Below, piece after piece: positions 50,266 through 61,949 of a DNA stretch of 64,000 nt. The notes below the pieces were generated by a model. The model was not told the DNA's origin and ran no database searches. It saw only the letters and a list, made by a program, of their open reading frames with translations. This DNA is from Rhabdophis nuchalis. Its lineage: Eukaryota > Chordata > Lepidosauria > Squamata > Natricidae. The position numbers were made by a program, and so were the translations under genes. Positions within the stretch are counted from its first letter, which is position 1. Each line of letters starts with the position of its first letter. The DNA lies in assembly GCA_039707465.1 (NCBI GenBank), contig CM077646.1:78640715-78704714 (forward strand), given 5' to 3'.

Positions 50266-51838
50266 AATTTATCCCTCCAGGTTTTAATTCTTCAGCATTC
50301 TTGATTGAAGATGTGGGATAGGTAGGGATGATCTTCACTTGCATGTTCCAGGTCCAACCTCCATGATAGGATATGATTGCCTGTCTCTTAGTTGAGAGCC
50401 TGCTTTCATAGCACCTCCCATCAGCATAGTAGATCATCTTCCTAGGTTCCTGGATCTCAATACAAAGCTGCTGCAGGAGTCACCAACTTATTGTGCTGTC
50501 AAGATCTCAATCTTTATGCCTTGGGATGGTTCCAGGCAAGCTAATCCAGGATAACCATCAAATTGTCCTAAGTAATAGCCAACCTGATTGTATTTCTCTT
50601 TGCTCAGTTGTGTTGGGTCACAGGTTCTGTTGGTTCTTTTGTATTTAGAAGCAACAAACAGACTAATATGAGTACTTAAGGCTTTTTTCCAAGGCAGTAT
50701 TATAATAATATAATCATATAACATGAAGCAACAAACAATGAATATTAACACCAAATAGCAATGTTAAAATATTGAAGAATACACTAAGAAAAAGTAAGTC
50801 CTTACACTTATTTTTCCAGTCATGGAATTCCAGAGGGATAATGACAAGTAGACTCCCTCAAAGTCACTCCTCCATTATATCCGCACAAGCTCCATTTCAT
50901 GGAGGTTTATGATTAGCTTATACTGTATAAGCTTCAAAATATAAATAAGCACATCTGATTTGCAATTGTCTCATCTCTCTGGATTTTACCAAGAACAAAG
51001 AGGCAACTCTCTTATCTTGGAGTGCTTTGCTCTTCTGCCCAAGAGTGAGACCATCAAAGTTCAAGGTTAGGAAGTCTTGCCAAGAATGAGACCATCAAGG
51101 TTAAGGAGTCTTTGTTTTTGCCAGGTGGTAATCAGACCATCTCAAATTTCAAATATATCTCAAGATTAATTAAATTGAAAATGAAAAAGATAATCCAACT
51201 CTACACAGGTGTCTCACCAAGGACAGGGTAAAGCAAAATATGATCCAAGAATTAAATAAATGCAGAACGTCATACTGATCCATTATATGAAAATATAAAA
51301 CCATATAGAATTCTGTATACCTATACACCACAAAGGGTACACATCACTACTCAATTCCTGGTCACCAATTTTTCAGTGGAATCACTAGCAGGACACTAAC
51401 ACAATAAGTGGACATATGCTAGACCTCTTAGGTACAATGGATAGGAAGAGATGTCTCAGTAAGCTGTAGGATCAGTGATTTTCAAAGTCACTTAGATTTG
51501 CTGTAAACTTGATCATTCATCGATGGTGCTTCAAGTAATATCTTACAATATTACCTAGGATTCTGTTTATCCTATAAATCTTCCTCCCTACAGATTTTAT
51601 CCATGCTCTTTCAGATTTAAGGTAGAAATGGGGTGTGTGATGAGTTGGGCCTGGGGAACATTGGATGTTTCATTACAAAAGAGAGACCTGGATGGAAGAA
51701 AGGCACCCTTTCTGGTCTTTTTCAGCCTCATTGACCATGGTACCACCTTGACTGCCTGTAAAGATTCAGAGTTAAGGGTACAGTGCTTTATTTTTCCTTC
51801 TTCTTCCTAAGCAGATGATACCATTTTGTGGCAGTCAG
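50266..51838. other. Unassigned stretch with two broken minus-strand frames
   Basis: At 50754-50488 and 50437-50240 minus-strand frames include 'SKEKYNQVGYYLGQFDGYPG' and 'IISYHGGWTWNMQVKIIPTY', in different frames. The composition looks protein-like, but I do not recognise the family. The remainder shows nothing. Confidence 0.35.
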
Positions 51839-51846
51839 GGAGGACT

Positions 51847-52120
51847 CAGAGGTAAGATCCTGCCGGTTTAACAACTGGTTCGGTGATCATGCATGCACAT
51901 GATGCTTGTTCCACACACATGTGCAGTTTTAAGAATACTTATCTTCTGCATTACTGCTGGGAAGTAACACAGCTGAGGCATGGCAATCTGCTCTGCCACA
52001 TGAATGTATGTCAGTATAGCGGCGGGCAGGTGGGCCTGCCTGATCATCAGAGTGAAACGGTTCATTCCCAGCTGATCGTCGGAGCCACCGGTTCGCCCAA
52101 ACCGGTAAATCCCATCCTTG
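51847..52120. mobile_element. hAT-like MITE relative
   Basis: Begins CAGAGGTAAGATCC, contains 'gccaccggttcgcccaaacc', ends 'ggtaaatcccatccttg'. The ends are weak inverted repeats and flanking duplication is not convincing. Confidence 0.5.
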
Positions 52121-52401
52121 CGGAAGAGGCTCTGTACTTTTTCCCTGTGCTGCTTCCCTCTTTATGAAACCTCTGAGAAAGGCTGTCCATTGTTTTGTAG
52201 TAAGACTGCAGCAGTATACTCGGTAGTAGATTTCCATGCTGAGAAAATGAATGGCTGAAGGAAATGAAGGTTCACAAACTATGGTTTGCAGTTGATGTCC
52301 CACACCATGGAATAATCTACTTCTTGAAACAATCTCTGTTGACTTTGAATACTGAATCATTACAGAGGGTGTATGGAAAGAGAATATTGTCACCCTGGTA
52401 C

Positions 52402-52622
52402 CAGAGGTGGTATTCAGCTGGTTCTCTCCAGTTCGGGCCATCCGGTAGCAGTGGCTGCGGGAGGCTCTGCCCACGCACCCTGACGTAATGTGTGACCTTC
52501 TGTGCATGCGCAGAAGGCGGTGCACATGCGGAGATGTGGCACGTGTGAGTTAAATGAGGGTGTGCACTCACATTTGTGAACCAGTAGTGTAGGTAAGAGA
52601 AGGTAAGTGAATCCAACTGCTG
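52402..52622. mobile_element. hAT-like MITE, 221 bp
   Basis: The ends are CAGAGGTGGTATTCAGC and GTGAATCCAACTGCTG. A degenerate target duplication CCTGGTAC/CCTTGCAC (6 of 8) flanks it. Opposite orientation to the outer elements at 6707 and 20193. Confidence 0.65.
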
Positions 52623-52630
52623 CCTTGCAC

Positions 52631-53385
52631 CCATTTGCACTTGTGCATTTGATCTTTTTATTTTGATTGTCCGTTGTTACAATGTTTCGTATTTTGGGAA
52701 TATAAATTGCTGAGAGTCACTTTGGCATCTGATGGTATAAAAATACAATGAACGAGCAAACAAGCAATGTGCATATAACCCCTTCATTCAGCAGAAGAAA
52801 GTCAGATACTTCAGGTGGCACTTCTATTTCAAAGAGAGTAGCAAGCAGAAGACAGAAATTGGTCTCTAAAAGCAACATATTTCCAAATATTTAACATACT
52901 GCAGTCTAGGAACTGCGTACATACAGAAACTGAAGAAGGCTTTGTCTTTATCATTTCTCAGCTATATCTGGAATTGTGCCCTGCATATACCGCTTTTAGT
53001 ATAAAATGTTCTATTGGCCATCTCCTCAATCTAGGGAACACAATGTATAAATCAATCTCAAGTAACCACTGGATTTTTAAAATAGTTTTTGCAAGGTAAA
53101 CTGATGTAAATAATCAATGTGGTATTTTAGGCGTGGATTAAGCCTACCCTTTTATCTCAACATTTCTTTTAAGTGAAGGGTACAAAAGGGAATGTTTCTA
53201 GAATAACATTAGCCGAGGGTATTATGATGATGATGAACTGTCATCACTTTTGTTGTAACTATTTTAAGTTCAATTTCTTCTTCACAGCCTCCTTGCAAAT
53301 GTTTGTGTTACCTTGCTTGCATACTATAAAAGTTATGCAAGTACCAAGAGGGTCTATTAGAGAGGCAACCTGGAGAATACAGAGA
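52631..53385. other. Unassigned stretch
   Basis: Nothing recognisable. Confidence 0.5.
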
Positions 53386-53387
53386 TG

Positions 53388-54043
53388 ACCTTGAGGATAG
53401 GACAAAAAGTAATGGGTGGAATACTTTTAAAGAGAGACCTACTAAGACCTACTAGAGACCTACTAAGACCTGCTAGAACTAAGGAGAAATTTCAATTAAT
53501 CAGTGGAACGGCTTCCCTTAAAAGTTATGGGTGCTCCATCACTGGAGGTTTTCAAGAAAAGACAGACATAGTAGTATAGGGCCTTGATGGCAAACCTATG
53601 CTCGAAATGGCACATTGAGCCATGTCGTCTAGCAGGCACAGCGTTGCCCATTTCTCTTTTGGGTTTCTGGTATGCATGTGCCCATGACGATCAGCTGGCC
53701 TTCATGCGTGCAGCAGTGCCGGAAACTGGAAGAGCTGGTCTTCTGTTTTTCTGCATGAGCAAGCGCACTGGCTAACTGATCGTCACATGTGCATGCGCGC
53801 TAGAAATCTGGAAGACTAGGTGGCCAGCACGCATATGTGTGCTGGAAACTGGAAGTTCATTTTCGGGGGCACACGTATGCCCTGGGCAGTTACTCTTCTG
53901 GGTTGCAGCCCAGACGAGCGTGTGTACTCCCTTTTCAGCACTCAGTGCTGAAAAGGTTCGGCATCACTGCTATCGGGTGTCCTACCTGAGCAAGGCATTG
54001 GACTAGGGGACCTCCAAGCTCCCTCTCAATCCTTTTATTCTAT
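53388..54043 (+). mobile_element. CR1 LINE 3' end, split by a hAT-like element
   Basis: The left part has 'aggacaaaaagtaatgggtg' and 'tcaattaatcagtggaacgg', and the right part has the CR1 3' end 'ttggactaggggacctccaa' and TTTTATTCTATGAG. A short local triplication of 'agacctactaagacct' occurs at about 53445-53475. The hAT-like element at 53582-53969 separates the halves. Confidence 0.85.
53582..53969. mobile_element. hAT-like element, 388 bp, inserted in CR1
   Basis: The ends are CCTTGATGGCAAACCTATG and AAAAGGTTCGGCATCACTG, imperfect inverted repeats. A degenerate 8-bp duplication GTATAGGG/CTATCGGG (6 of 8) flanks it, and the CR1 sequence resumes across the junction. Same family as 19193-19605. 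The interior is CpG-prone ('catgtgcatgcgcgctag'). Confidence 0.8.
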
Positions 54044-54044
54044 G

Positions 54045-55324
54045 AGGGAAATAAGCAACAATGTCGTGTAAGCAAAGGGGACCAAAATATTCCTTAAGAT
54101 CTGGAAAGCAAGATAGTATTTGGAAAGTTTCTTCCTATATGTCTTAAATGGGATGTAAGAGGGAAGAAAAATAAGTCCTAATTGGGTTTGTTGGTTTTTG
54201 TTATTATGGCCTATCACAATAAAGTATGTTTCAGTTCTTCCAATGGAATCTGTTTCCTGATCCGATCCATTGACCTGTTGATACCTTACAATTGTATCTG
54301 GGATTCCTTTCAACCTGGTTGAGTTTTATCTACCATCCCTTTTATCCCTCCCTCTATGAAGAAGGAGGAGGTCAAGAGCTCATAAAATGACACAAGAACG
54401 ACGCAGAATGCCAGATTTTAAATATGGCACACTTTTTTAAAAAAAGTTCATGTCTTTGAAAATGTGCAAAATTGTAATATATTAAAATTTTCACCTTGTA
54501 GACATGCAGAACCGTAGCAACATGAAAAGCAACGTAAGTCTCCATATTTCAGTTTAAAAGCAAGGCCAATAGGTTGCCTCTGAGATAATGTTATAGGAGT
54601 GTGCCTAAAACTTTGTTCTGGAAAAGCAGCATTTGATGATCATCAAAGCCACTATTTCACGTGTACCATTTATTGACATCAACGCACTACTTTAATAGCA
54701 AATGCAAAATAATTATACATTATGATAGATCTTTCAAAATGACCTTGATGATTTCCATTTCTGAAATTCTCTATAGCTTTGTTCAAAATTGCTATTCCTA
54801 AACCTGATATTAGGTTAAATACATGCTCACATTCTCATATACACACTCTCCCTTCCTCCCCCCTCCCTCTCTTACTTTTAGAATATATTTTCCATCTCAT
54901 TATTTCAACCTGCAATTGTTCACCTCTGCTCACAGCACTATTTACAGCCTCCAAACCCAGCCTACTTCTGCTTTAAACTTGGTGGTTGAGCAACAAAACC
55001 TAATATAAAAATAAACTGCTTCTGTTAAAATGTTAGTAACTTGACCCTTCAACCCACAACATTACCATTAAATTCAATAATCTTGGGGAAGGAAAAACTG
55101 GGCTGGTGAGCACAAGATAGCATGTGCTCAGTTTCATGGCCTTATGCACCCTTTCAGCATTCCATCTGAATTTAACATCTTGTACTCTTGAAGGAAAGGG
55201 GTTATTCATATATTAGAATAAGACACTAAAAATGTATGTATATTTACTATAATATTAATTACCAATAACAGTTTTTCTAGTGAAAACAGTGGATGGTACT
55301 TGCATTTTCCTTGCATCGTGATAA

Positions 55325-55358
<34 letters not shown>

Positions 55359-55999
55359 CATTGTTGAATTTTTAAAAATAGACATGCAAAAAGAAAAAGA
55401 ATTTAAAGGGAGGAAAAAGCAAGAAAAAAGAAAAAAGTGCAGAAGGAAAAATGAACGAAAAAGTAAAGAAAATAGAACAAGAATGGCTTCCAACTTTCTT
55501 TGATACAGACATAAATTAAAAAATACATCACTATTACTCTAACAATAGTCCACATTATTTCTATAAACCCGCATAATTCTAATCATCAAATTCCAAAATC
55601 ACAATTTCATTTCTCACAAAATTCCAGGTGGAAAATAAAAATGGTCATTTTTTTCTTCAATCAAATCTGTCAATTTCTCTATTTCTGCCAATCCTATCAC
55701 TTAACCATTCATAGTGATAGTCTTCATGAAAAATCACCTTCATTAATGCAATTGTCCATTTAAATGGAATACCATAGACTAGTCACAGTATGCATGTGTG
55801 AGTAGACTTGCGCATGGGTCTGTGTAGTAATAATGGGAGGAAATCTCTGTTCAATTGTGAATCTGATAAAAAAATATATATTCAAAAACATATCCATATT
55901 CTAATATTAGAAACCTGCCTAGCAGTAGAATTATCCCTGCCACTTTCTTCTAATACTCCTTAACAACATTACTTGACCCAAAGTAGTCATAACTCTTTG
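54045..55999. other. Unassigned stretch with a (GT)n run
   Basis: A (GT)n run lies at 55328-55358. Apart from this I see no coding or repeat family. Confidence 0.45.
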
Positions 56000-56007
56000 G
56001 CCATATC

Positions 56008-56144
56008 CAATGGTGGGATTCAGCCAGTTCGCACCACTTCGGGAGAACCGGTTGTTCACTTTCTGAGCATTTTGTCAAATTGGTTGTTAGAAGAAATCAT
56101 TAGGGCAGAGAACTGGTTGTTAAATTACTTGAATCCTACCACTG
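56008..56144. mobile_element. hAT-like MITE, 137 bp
   Basis: Begins CAATGGTGGGATTCAGCC and ends CTTGAATCCTACCACTG; interior 'gggagaaccggttgttcact'. The flanking 8-mers agree only partly (GCCATATC/ACCATACT). Confidence 0.65.
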
Positions 56145-56152
56145 ACCATACT

Positions 56153-57080
56153 TCTAGCTTCTCCATGCTAGTCTGCTTGGACCATTAAAAGCACTGGAAA
56201 GTAAATGCTGGATTTGAATGGAGAGATGAACTGGGTTGAGAAATTATGTACTTATGCTCTTAACATGCACTGGCATGCTTTCCTATCTAGCTTGATTATG
56301 TTTTCCTGCCCCTACATACATTATATATTTATCTTCAACATTCATTTAAAAAAAAACTGTTTGTGTGAATTGCATATTGCATATTTCTTCTCTTGTGAGA
56401 AGAAACTATGATGCAAGAAAACACAACACTTTCTCCTTTTTGCTTGCAGCCCATTATTGATTCAGATTCCATTCTGCTGTAGAAACAGACTAGCTTCATC
56501 TCATCTATCTAACTATCGGAAATCTCCCTGTGTGTCACAGAGTTGTCTCAGAATGAGACCTTCCTGGAGATAAACTGGGATAAATATAGACCTGCTAATC
56601 CAAGGGTTAAAAAAACCTGGAAGGTGCTTTTGTTGATGTAAATACATTTTAGTGACCAAGTAATAATGGTGGCACCATCAGATTTGAAGGTCAACCAGAC
56701 TCAGATTTCTGCCTGGGAGTCTGCCCGAGAATCCCAGAACTAGATTGAAGCTCAAATGAGAAACTCAGAACCACTTGGGGAGGAGAAGACCGTGGGACAA
56801 ACCACATATATATTGTTGCCCAGATAACAAGACAAAGCTCATCTACTTACTAAGAGTCAAGCTCAATTCAAAGGAGACTTCTTATATTGTGGGTCTTTTT
56901 GCTACAATATTTGCAGTTTGGCTTGATTAAATGCTACTTATTTCCATAAGAAAGAAATGCATCAACTTATCTCTAATGCACTAGCAAACACGGCCAAGAG
57001 ACTGATTGTATTCAGACCTTTTCCCTATCTAATTCTGAAATACCATGATGTTTGACTTATTTATTTAGCAAATTTACATA
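56153..57080. other. Unassigned stretch
   Basis: Nothing recognisable. Confidence 0.5.
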
Positions 57081-57084
57081 CCAA

Positions 57085-57275
57085 CCTGTTGTGGCCCAGT
57101 TGGATCCGCTGAGCTGATGATGGACTCGGAGAGCGAGGAACCCTATGAGTCTGCTCTGGAAGATGAGGGAGACCTTGGGGAGCGCTCAGAGTCAGAACAG
57201 GAACCAGAGAGGCTGGTTGGCCACCAGGGGGCACCTGGGTCATGGAGCAGTGGGGAGGATCAGAGGCAGTTTGTC

Positions 57276-57374
<99 letters not shown>

Positions 57375-57650
57375 AATTGCTATACCGCCCTGAGGCGGAG
57401 GCAGCAATTACATCGTACACAGGCTCACAGGAAATGATTAAGAACCAGGTGGTTGTTGATTGGCCCCTCCCAAGAGAGCTTATAGGTGGAGCGGTGGGAG
57501 GGGACATTTGCAAGAAACAACCATTTGGAAAGGATCTATGACTGTCTGTGAAATCAAGCAGTGTCTGTGAAGGAGTTTGGAATCTGTGTGTGAACAGTGA
57601 CTGCAGAGCTAAGCATGTGATGTAAGTTGTCTGGGCTCTCAACCAGAGAA
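57085..57650 (+). mobile_element. Possible LTR-type repeat interrupted by (ATT)n and a LINE tail
   Basis: The start TGTTGTGGCCCAGTTGG looks like an LTR 5' end. A GA-rich stretch follows that happens to be open and would encode an acidic peptide ('MMDSESEEPYESALEDEGD'). An (ATT)n run and 'taccgccctgaggcgg' (a minus-strand LINE tail) interrupt it. No defined 3' end or target duplication. Confidence 0.35.
57277..57373. repeat. (ATT)n microsatellite, 97 bp
   Basis: This is the longest pure trinucleotide run in the window. It is followed by 'gctataccgccctgaggcgg', the reverse complement of a LINE-type tail, so it most likely grew from the 3' tail of a minus-strand insertion. Confidence 0.95.
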
Positions 57651-57719
57651 CTGGTTATCTTGCTCAATTACCAGTGGCCAACAGCCAAGAATGTGTTATT
57701 GACTATTTGAAGCCCTCAG

Positions 57720-57960
57720 ACAGAACAGCAACCCATCTCACACATGTGATGCTGGGTAGTGTACAGTAGGTTGAAAACAAATATAAACAACAATTAAAAA
57801 CAATTAAGCATAAACATAAGTAAAATTGTAAGAGAATGGACCAACCAATATGATCCTGCAGGCACCCAGTTTCCATGAGATCATCAAGGCTGCTGAATAA
57901 ACCATATTTTAAAGGATTTCTGGAAAGCTAATAGGGTCTTGGCTAAACTCATCTTTGGAG
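57720..57960 (-). mobile_element. L2-type LINE 3' end, old
   Basis: 'cagcaacccatctcacaca' and 'gtgtacagtaggttgaaaac' parallel the start of the minus-strand copy at 9765, and 'ttaaaggatttctggaaagc' parallels its RT end. Weakly conserved. Confidence 0.45.
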
Positions 57961-58734
57961 GGAATTATGTTTTTATTTGGTTTTTTTCTGCATAAATAGC
58001 CATTTGAGAAAAATTAGGCAACTGTTCTTGTTGCTCTTCTGGATACTTTTGAACAACTCTGCTCTTTCTATATGCCGGGATAAAATATAAATACAAAAAG
58101 AATTATTTATTTCTTTTGCAAGAAAGGGGAAAAAATCAACTTTGAATATACATAGTATTATGTGTTGAATCCAATTACAATCTTCCATAGATGAGAGGCT
58201 TTTGATTGAGGGAGGAGAACATTATTGGAGAAGGGTGGGCAAAGTGATCTTTGTTGATTTCCCACTACACTTTTCTACCTGCACAAAAATCTCCACTGGA
58301 AGATTTCTGAATCCTTCAGCAAATGAGATGGAGAGCTCTGGACCCTGCAGAGAAAAGTTGAATCACAGAATATTGTTGATTTTTATTTTTATTTTTCATT
58401 CATTCATGCATTCATAATTTATTCCAGCCTTTAGGTGGTCCTCTTTCACTCATGCATTACTCCCACTGCTGGAATAAATCTTATATTTCATTCATGACAG
58501 CAATGAACATGAAAAAAAAAATCATAGTCTTTCAAAGTATATTCTTTAGAAGAAAGAAGCACATCTTCACATTTTTGTCTTTGGAATGCTTTTAGATGCT
58601 GCAGTGCGTTTGTGGCAGTTCAATGCCCGGGAGTACTTTTTCTTATATATTTTTTTCATCTAGAGAAGAGTTGTTCTTCCAAGTTGGAATGCAAACTTTG
58701 ACCAGCTGTCCTGCAGTGGTTTGCTTTCTTGTCC
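57961..58734. other. Unassigned stretch
   Basis: Nothing recognisable. Confidence 0.5.
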
Positions 58735-60210
58735 AACCGTCGGTTCCAATTGATATTCAGTGGAGAGATCATGTGAACAGTCCTTCACCTTTGGGGTGCC
58801 TCAGGGGTCAACAATCTTGTCCCTTCTGTTTTACATGGAAGTGTAGGGTAAAGTCAATTGTCAAACACCCCCTGCCCAATTATGGCGGGTTTTAGGCCTT
58901 CCAAATCTGAAACTGCACGTCTGTACTGTCCCAAACATACTGGGGATCTTTCTGAATTCATTATTCCTTCCTCAAGGAGCAGGTGGCAGTTGTGACTAGG
59001 AGGGCCTTTGCACAACTCCATATTGTTTACCAGTTGTGCCTGTTCTTGGATCATGAGGCTTTGCTCACAATTTCTCATATCCTGGTTATCTCCTGAATGG
59101 AGTACTATAATGTGCTTTATTCAGTGGTGGGATTCAATTTTTTTTACTACCAGTTCTGTGGGCGTGGCTTGGTGGGCATGGCAGGGGAAGGATACTATAA
59201 AATCTCCATTCCCTCCCCACTCCATTCTGACTTGCAAGATTTTGTTACTAAACCTTTATTATAAAATTAGTAGTAACCTGCCTGGCCTTGGTTTTCTAGT
59301 CTGGGCTACCTTGAAGGGCTGATAGGATCTATTCTGTTCTGTCTTTGTTTGAACATCTATTACCTTTAATCAAGTAATACAGTGGTGGGATTCAAAAATT
59401 TTTCATTACTGGTTCTGTGGGCGTGGCTTGGTGGGCGTGGCAGGGGAAGGATTCAGTAAAATCTCCATTCCCTCCCCACTCCAGGGGAAGGTTACTGCAA
59501 AATCCCCATATCCCCCTGATCAGCTGGGACTTGGGAGGCAGAGAATAGATGGAGGTGGGACCAGTCAAAGGTGGTATTTACCAGTTCTCCGCACTACTCA
59601 AAATTTCCGCTAACGGTTGTCCAGAACTGGTCAGAACCTGCTGAATACCACCTCTGGCTTTATTGTAGTAATCAGAAACTTTGATTGGTGCAAATGAAGT
59701 TATAGAATTACGCCTTTGCTCTGTGAGCCACATAATTTGCCTCCAGGCCCAATTCAAGGTGTTTTTGACCTTTAAATCTCTATATGGCACAGGAATGGGT
59801 TATCCTGAGGAAACTTCTCTCCCTAATTATTTCTACCCATCCATCAGGGCCAACAGAAGCATGTTATGGGTTTCATCTATTAAGAATTTCTATTTGATGG
59901 GACCCAGAAGATGTGCCTTTTCTACTGTGGCACCCACCTTCTGGAAAAACTTTCCTCTGAGATGAAATTGGCTCCAACTTTCTGGCCCCTTTGAAAGCCC
60001 TCAAAATGTGTTTTTTTCTTTAGGCCTAAAGATCACCTGACCCACCTATTGATTGTACCATATATGTTAACCCTCTCACAATCTTGTTTTTACTTAGGTT
60101 AATTGTTCAGCTGGTTTTTTATATTATGTTTTAATTGTTGGATTTATTGTATTTCACCTTGTTTGAGATGGGCAGCCAAAGAAATGTGATTAAATAAATA
60201 AATGTGTACT
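58735..60210 (+). pseudogene. Old L2-type LINE, RT to 3' tail, split by a composite MITE
   Basis: The left part (58780-59121) has 'GVPQGSTILSLLF' (motif B) and a later 'VTRRAFAQLHIVYQL' region. The right part (59665-60210) has 'HIICLQAQFKVFLTFKSLYG', 'GPRRCAFSTVAPTFWKNFP' and a tail 'gatgggcagccaaagaaatg' with ATTAAATAAATAAAT. The YADD region is deleted. Frameshifts throughout. Confidence 0.75.
59122..59656. mobile_element. Composite hAT-like MITE: partial and full copy sharing one target duplication
   Basis: The outer 8-mers GCTTTATT at 59114-59121 and 59657-59664 are identical. The left part (59122-about 59224) is the 5' half of the 9058-type MITE, then comes about 165 bp of other sequence, then a full copy (59390-59656) starting CAGTGGTGGGATTC and ending ATACCACCTCTG. 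The inner copy has no duplication of its own, since its left 8-mer AAGTAATA is not found at its right side. Confidence 0.75.
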
Positions 60211-60214
60211 TATA

Positions 60215-60560
60215 CTGCAGCCTGAAATAAAAGAATCCTGTGTTAGTATTAAATCGGTCCATATCTTCTGGTTTCACTTAAACATACCTTTTCTCTCTCC
60301 TTTTCCCTCCTTTTCCTTATTTTGCTGATCCAATAAGCATATCGGGGTAGTTTAGTTTTAAAAAATGCCTTACCTTTTCTGCAGAGCAAGCTACGGCAAT
60401 ATAAATAGATAGCCCTGCCCTGCACAGATCAGCTTAGTTTCGTGCAGATGTCAATCAGTTGGTGAGATGGCAGCAAAAACTACCTGGAGGGGATTATGTT
60501 ATCATATCCAAAGCCTGAGATTAATAATGACAAGTGATGAGTTTACTCACTGGGCTGACA
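60215..60560. other. Unassigned stretch
   Basis: Nothing recognisable. Confidence 0.5.
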
Positions 60561-60562
60561 TA

Positions 60563-60770
60563 CGGTCTGCTAAGCTAAGCAGGATTCAGAATGTTTGACA
60601 CTTGGATGGGAAACCCCATGGAATTCTAGAATGTTAGGATAGTCTGGAAACATTAAAAGAAAAACACAACATGCCTGAAGAAAGCTATGGCAAACACTTC
60701 TATCTTGATAAGCAGAAAAGTGCATGGATGTCTCCTTGAATTGCATGAGTCAAATTAACCCTCTTAACTT
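60563..60770 (+). mobile_element. 5S rRNA-derived SINE
   Basis: 'gtctgctaagctaagcagga' and 'acacttggatgggaaaccc' match the internal promoter region (A box, C box) of 5S rRNA. The body continues with 'agaaagctatggcaaacact', the phrase of Sauria-type SINE bodies, so this looks like a 5S-headed SINE and not a 5S gene: the 5S 5' and 3' ends are missing. Confidence 0.75.
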
Positions 60771-60779
60771 TTCAATGCT

Positions 60780-61440
60780 GCCTGAAACCAAACTCCCACA
60801 CTTGTATACCTCTAGCTTCTCCATAAACAAAGCCTGACTCTATGCATTAAATAAAGCCCTGCGAAATGAAAGAAAGGCTTATAGGATCACAGCTTGACTA
60901 GTGGTTCTAATTGACAACAAGGCAGAAGGCCAGCATTTATTTGGATTTGGGAAAATGGAGCAAATTTAGAGTTGCATAGCAAGGGAAATCATAGAGATAT
61001 GGGCAAAGCCATTCAGACAGGAAGGAAATGACATCATATTTATCATTATGCCACTGGCAAATCATATGACTTACTTACTGTAAGTCATTGGTTTCATGAC
61101 ATCTAACAAAAATTATGTCATTTATGTAATTTGCATGACGGTTTTTATTAGATACTGTGGATATATGACATAGCATTATATGGTTACTGAACTGGCATTA
61201 TTATATAGTCGTCCGGAGTAGATGTACTGTGCAACATTTGTTAAGTACTAGTATTTAATGGTTTATCTACAAAATCTTTATTCTTATTGATCCTATTTGT
61301 CCCACCTTCTGAGCTGCACAGTTGTCAATCATCCCATCCAGGACTTCTTGTAAGTAGCTAGGATCATGCAAACTCAGATATGTATAATACAAACCATTGT
61401 TCAGTAAGGACTGATAGAGTTATACACTGAGAAAGGTAGG
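60780..61440. other. Unassigned stretch
   Basis: Nothing recognisable. Confidence 0.5.
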
Positions 61441-61510
61441 TATTATTCTTATTCTTATTTATTAAATTTATATACTGCACCTTCTCCCTACTGGGATTCA
61501 ACCAGGTAGT
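61441..61510 (-). mobile_element. L2/L3-type LINE 3' tail fragment
   Basis: The minus strand reads 'agggagaaggtgcagtatat' followed by AAATTTAATAAATAAGAATA, a truncated LINE tail. Confidence 0.5.
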
Positions 61511-61949
61511 GCCAGTTCTGGTTGTGCATCAAAAATATTCCTGCTTCTGAGTCATTTGATGCTATTTGTCTCTACCACAAAAAAAATTTTAAATGTTATT
61601 TTCATGCGGACATTTTGGAATATATGAACATATGCAAATCAGGCATATTTTTAGGTCCACATCTAAAGGTTTTGTTTTATCTCCCTCCCTGTGTATGTGC
61701 GTAGAAAAAAGAAACTGAAGAAGCGCAGATGGAAAGTAACACTGAAGTAGCGGTAGAACTCGGAAAACTGTGCAGGTTCAATTCCAGTGGAAATAACTTT
61801 GAGCGAATCTGTTTTGCAGTCTGATCTACGTCGCAAAGCTCTGTTTAGGGAAAATATGAAAGGCGCGTTGTGTGTGAGTTCCCAAAGATCAGGCAAGATA
61901 TGAATTATTAAAACAAGGAGCAACGCAAAACATAAATATGTGCCATTTT

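Noticed and set aside
57117..57374. Acidic 85-codon frame as a gene
   Set aside because: Half of it is a (TAT)n translation, and the rest lies in a probable repeat.
60563..60630. A genuine 5S rRNA gene
   Set aside because: Only the internal promoter part matches; the ends are missing and SINE-type sequence follows.
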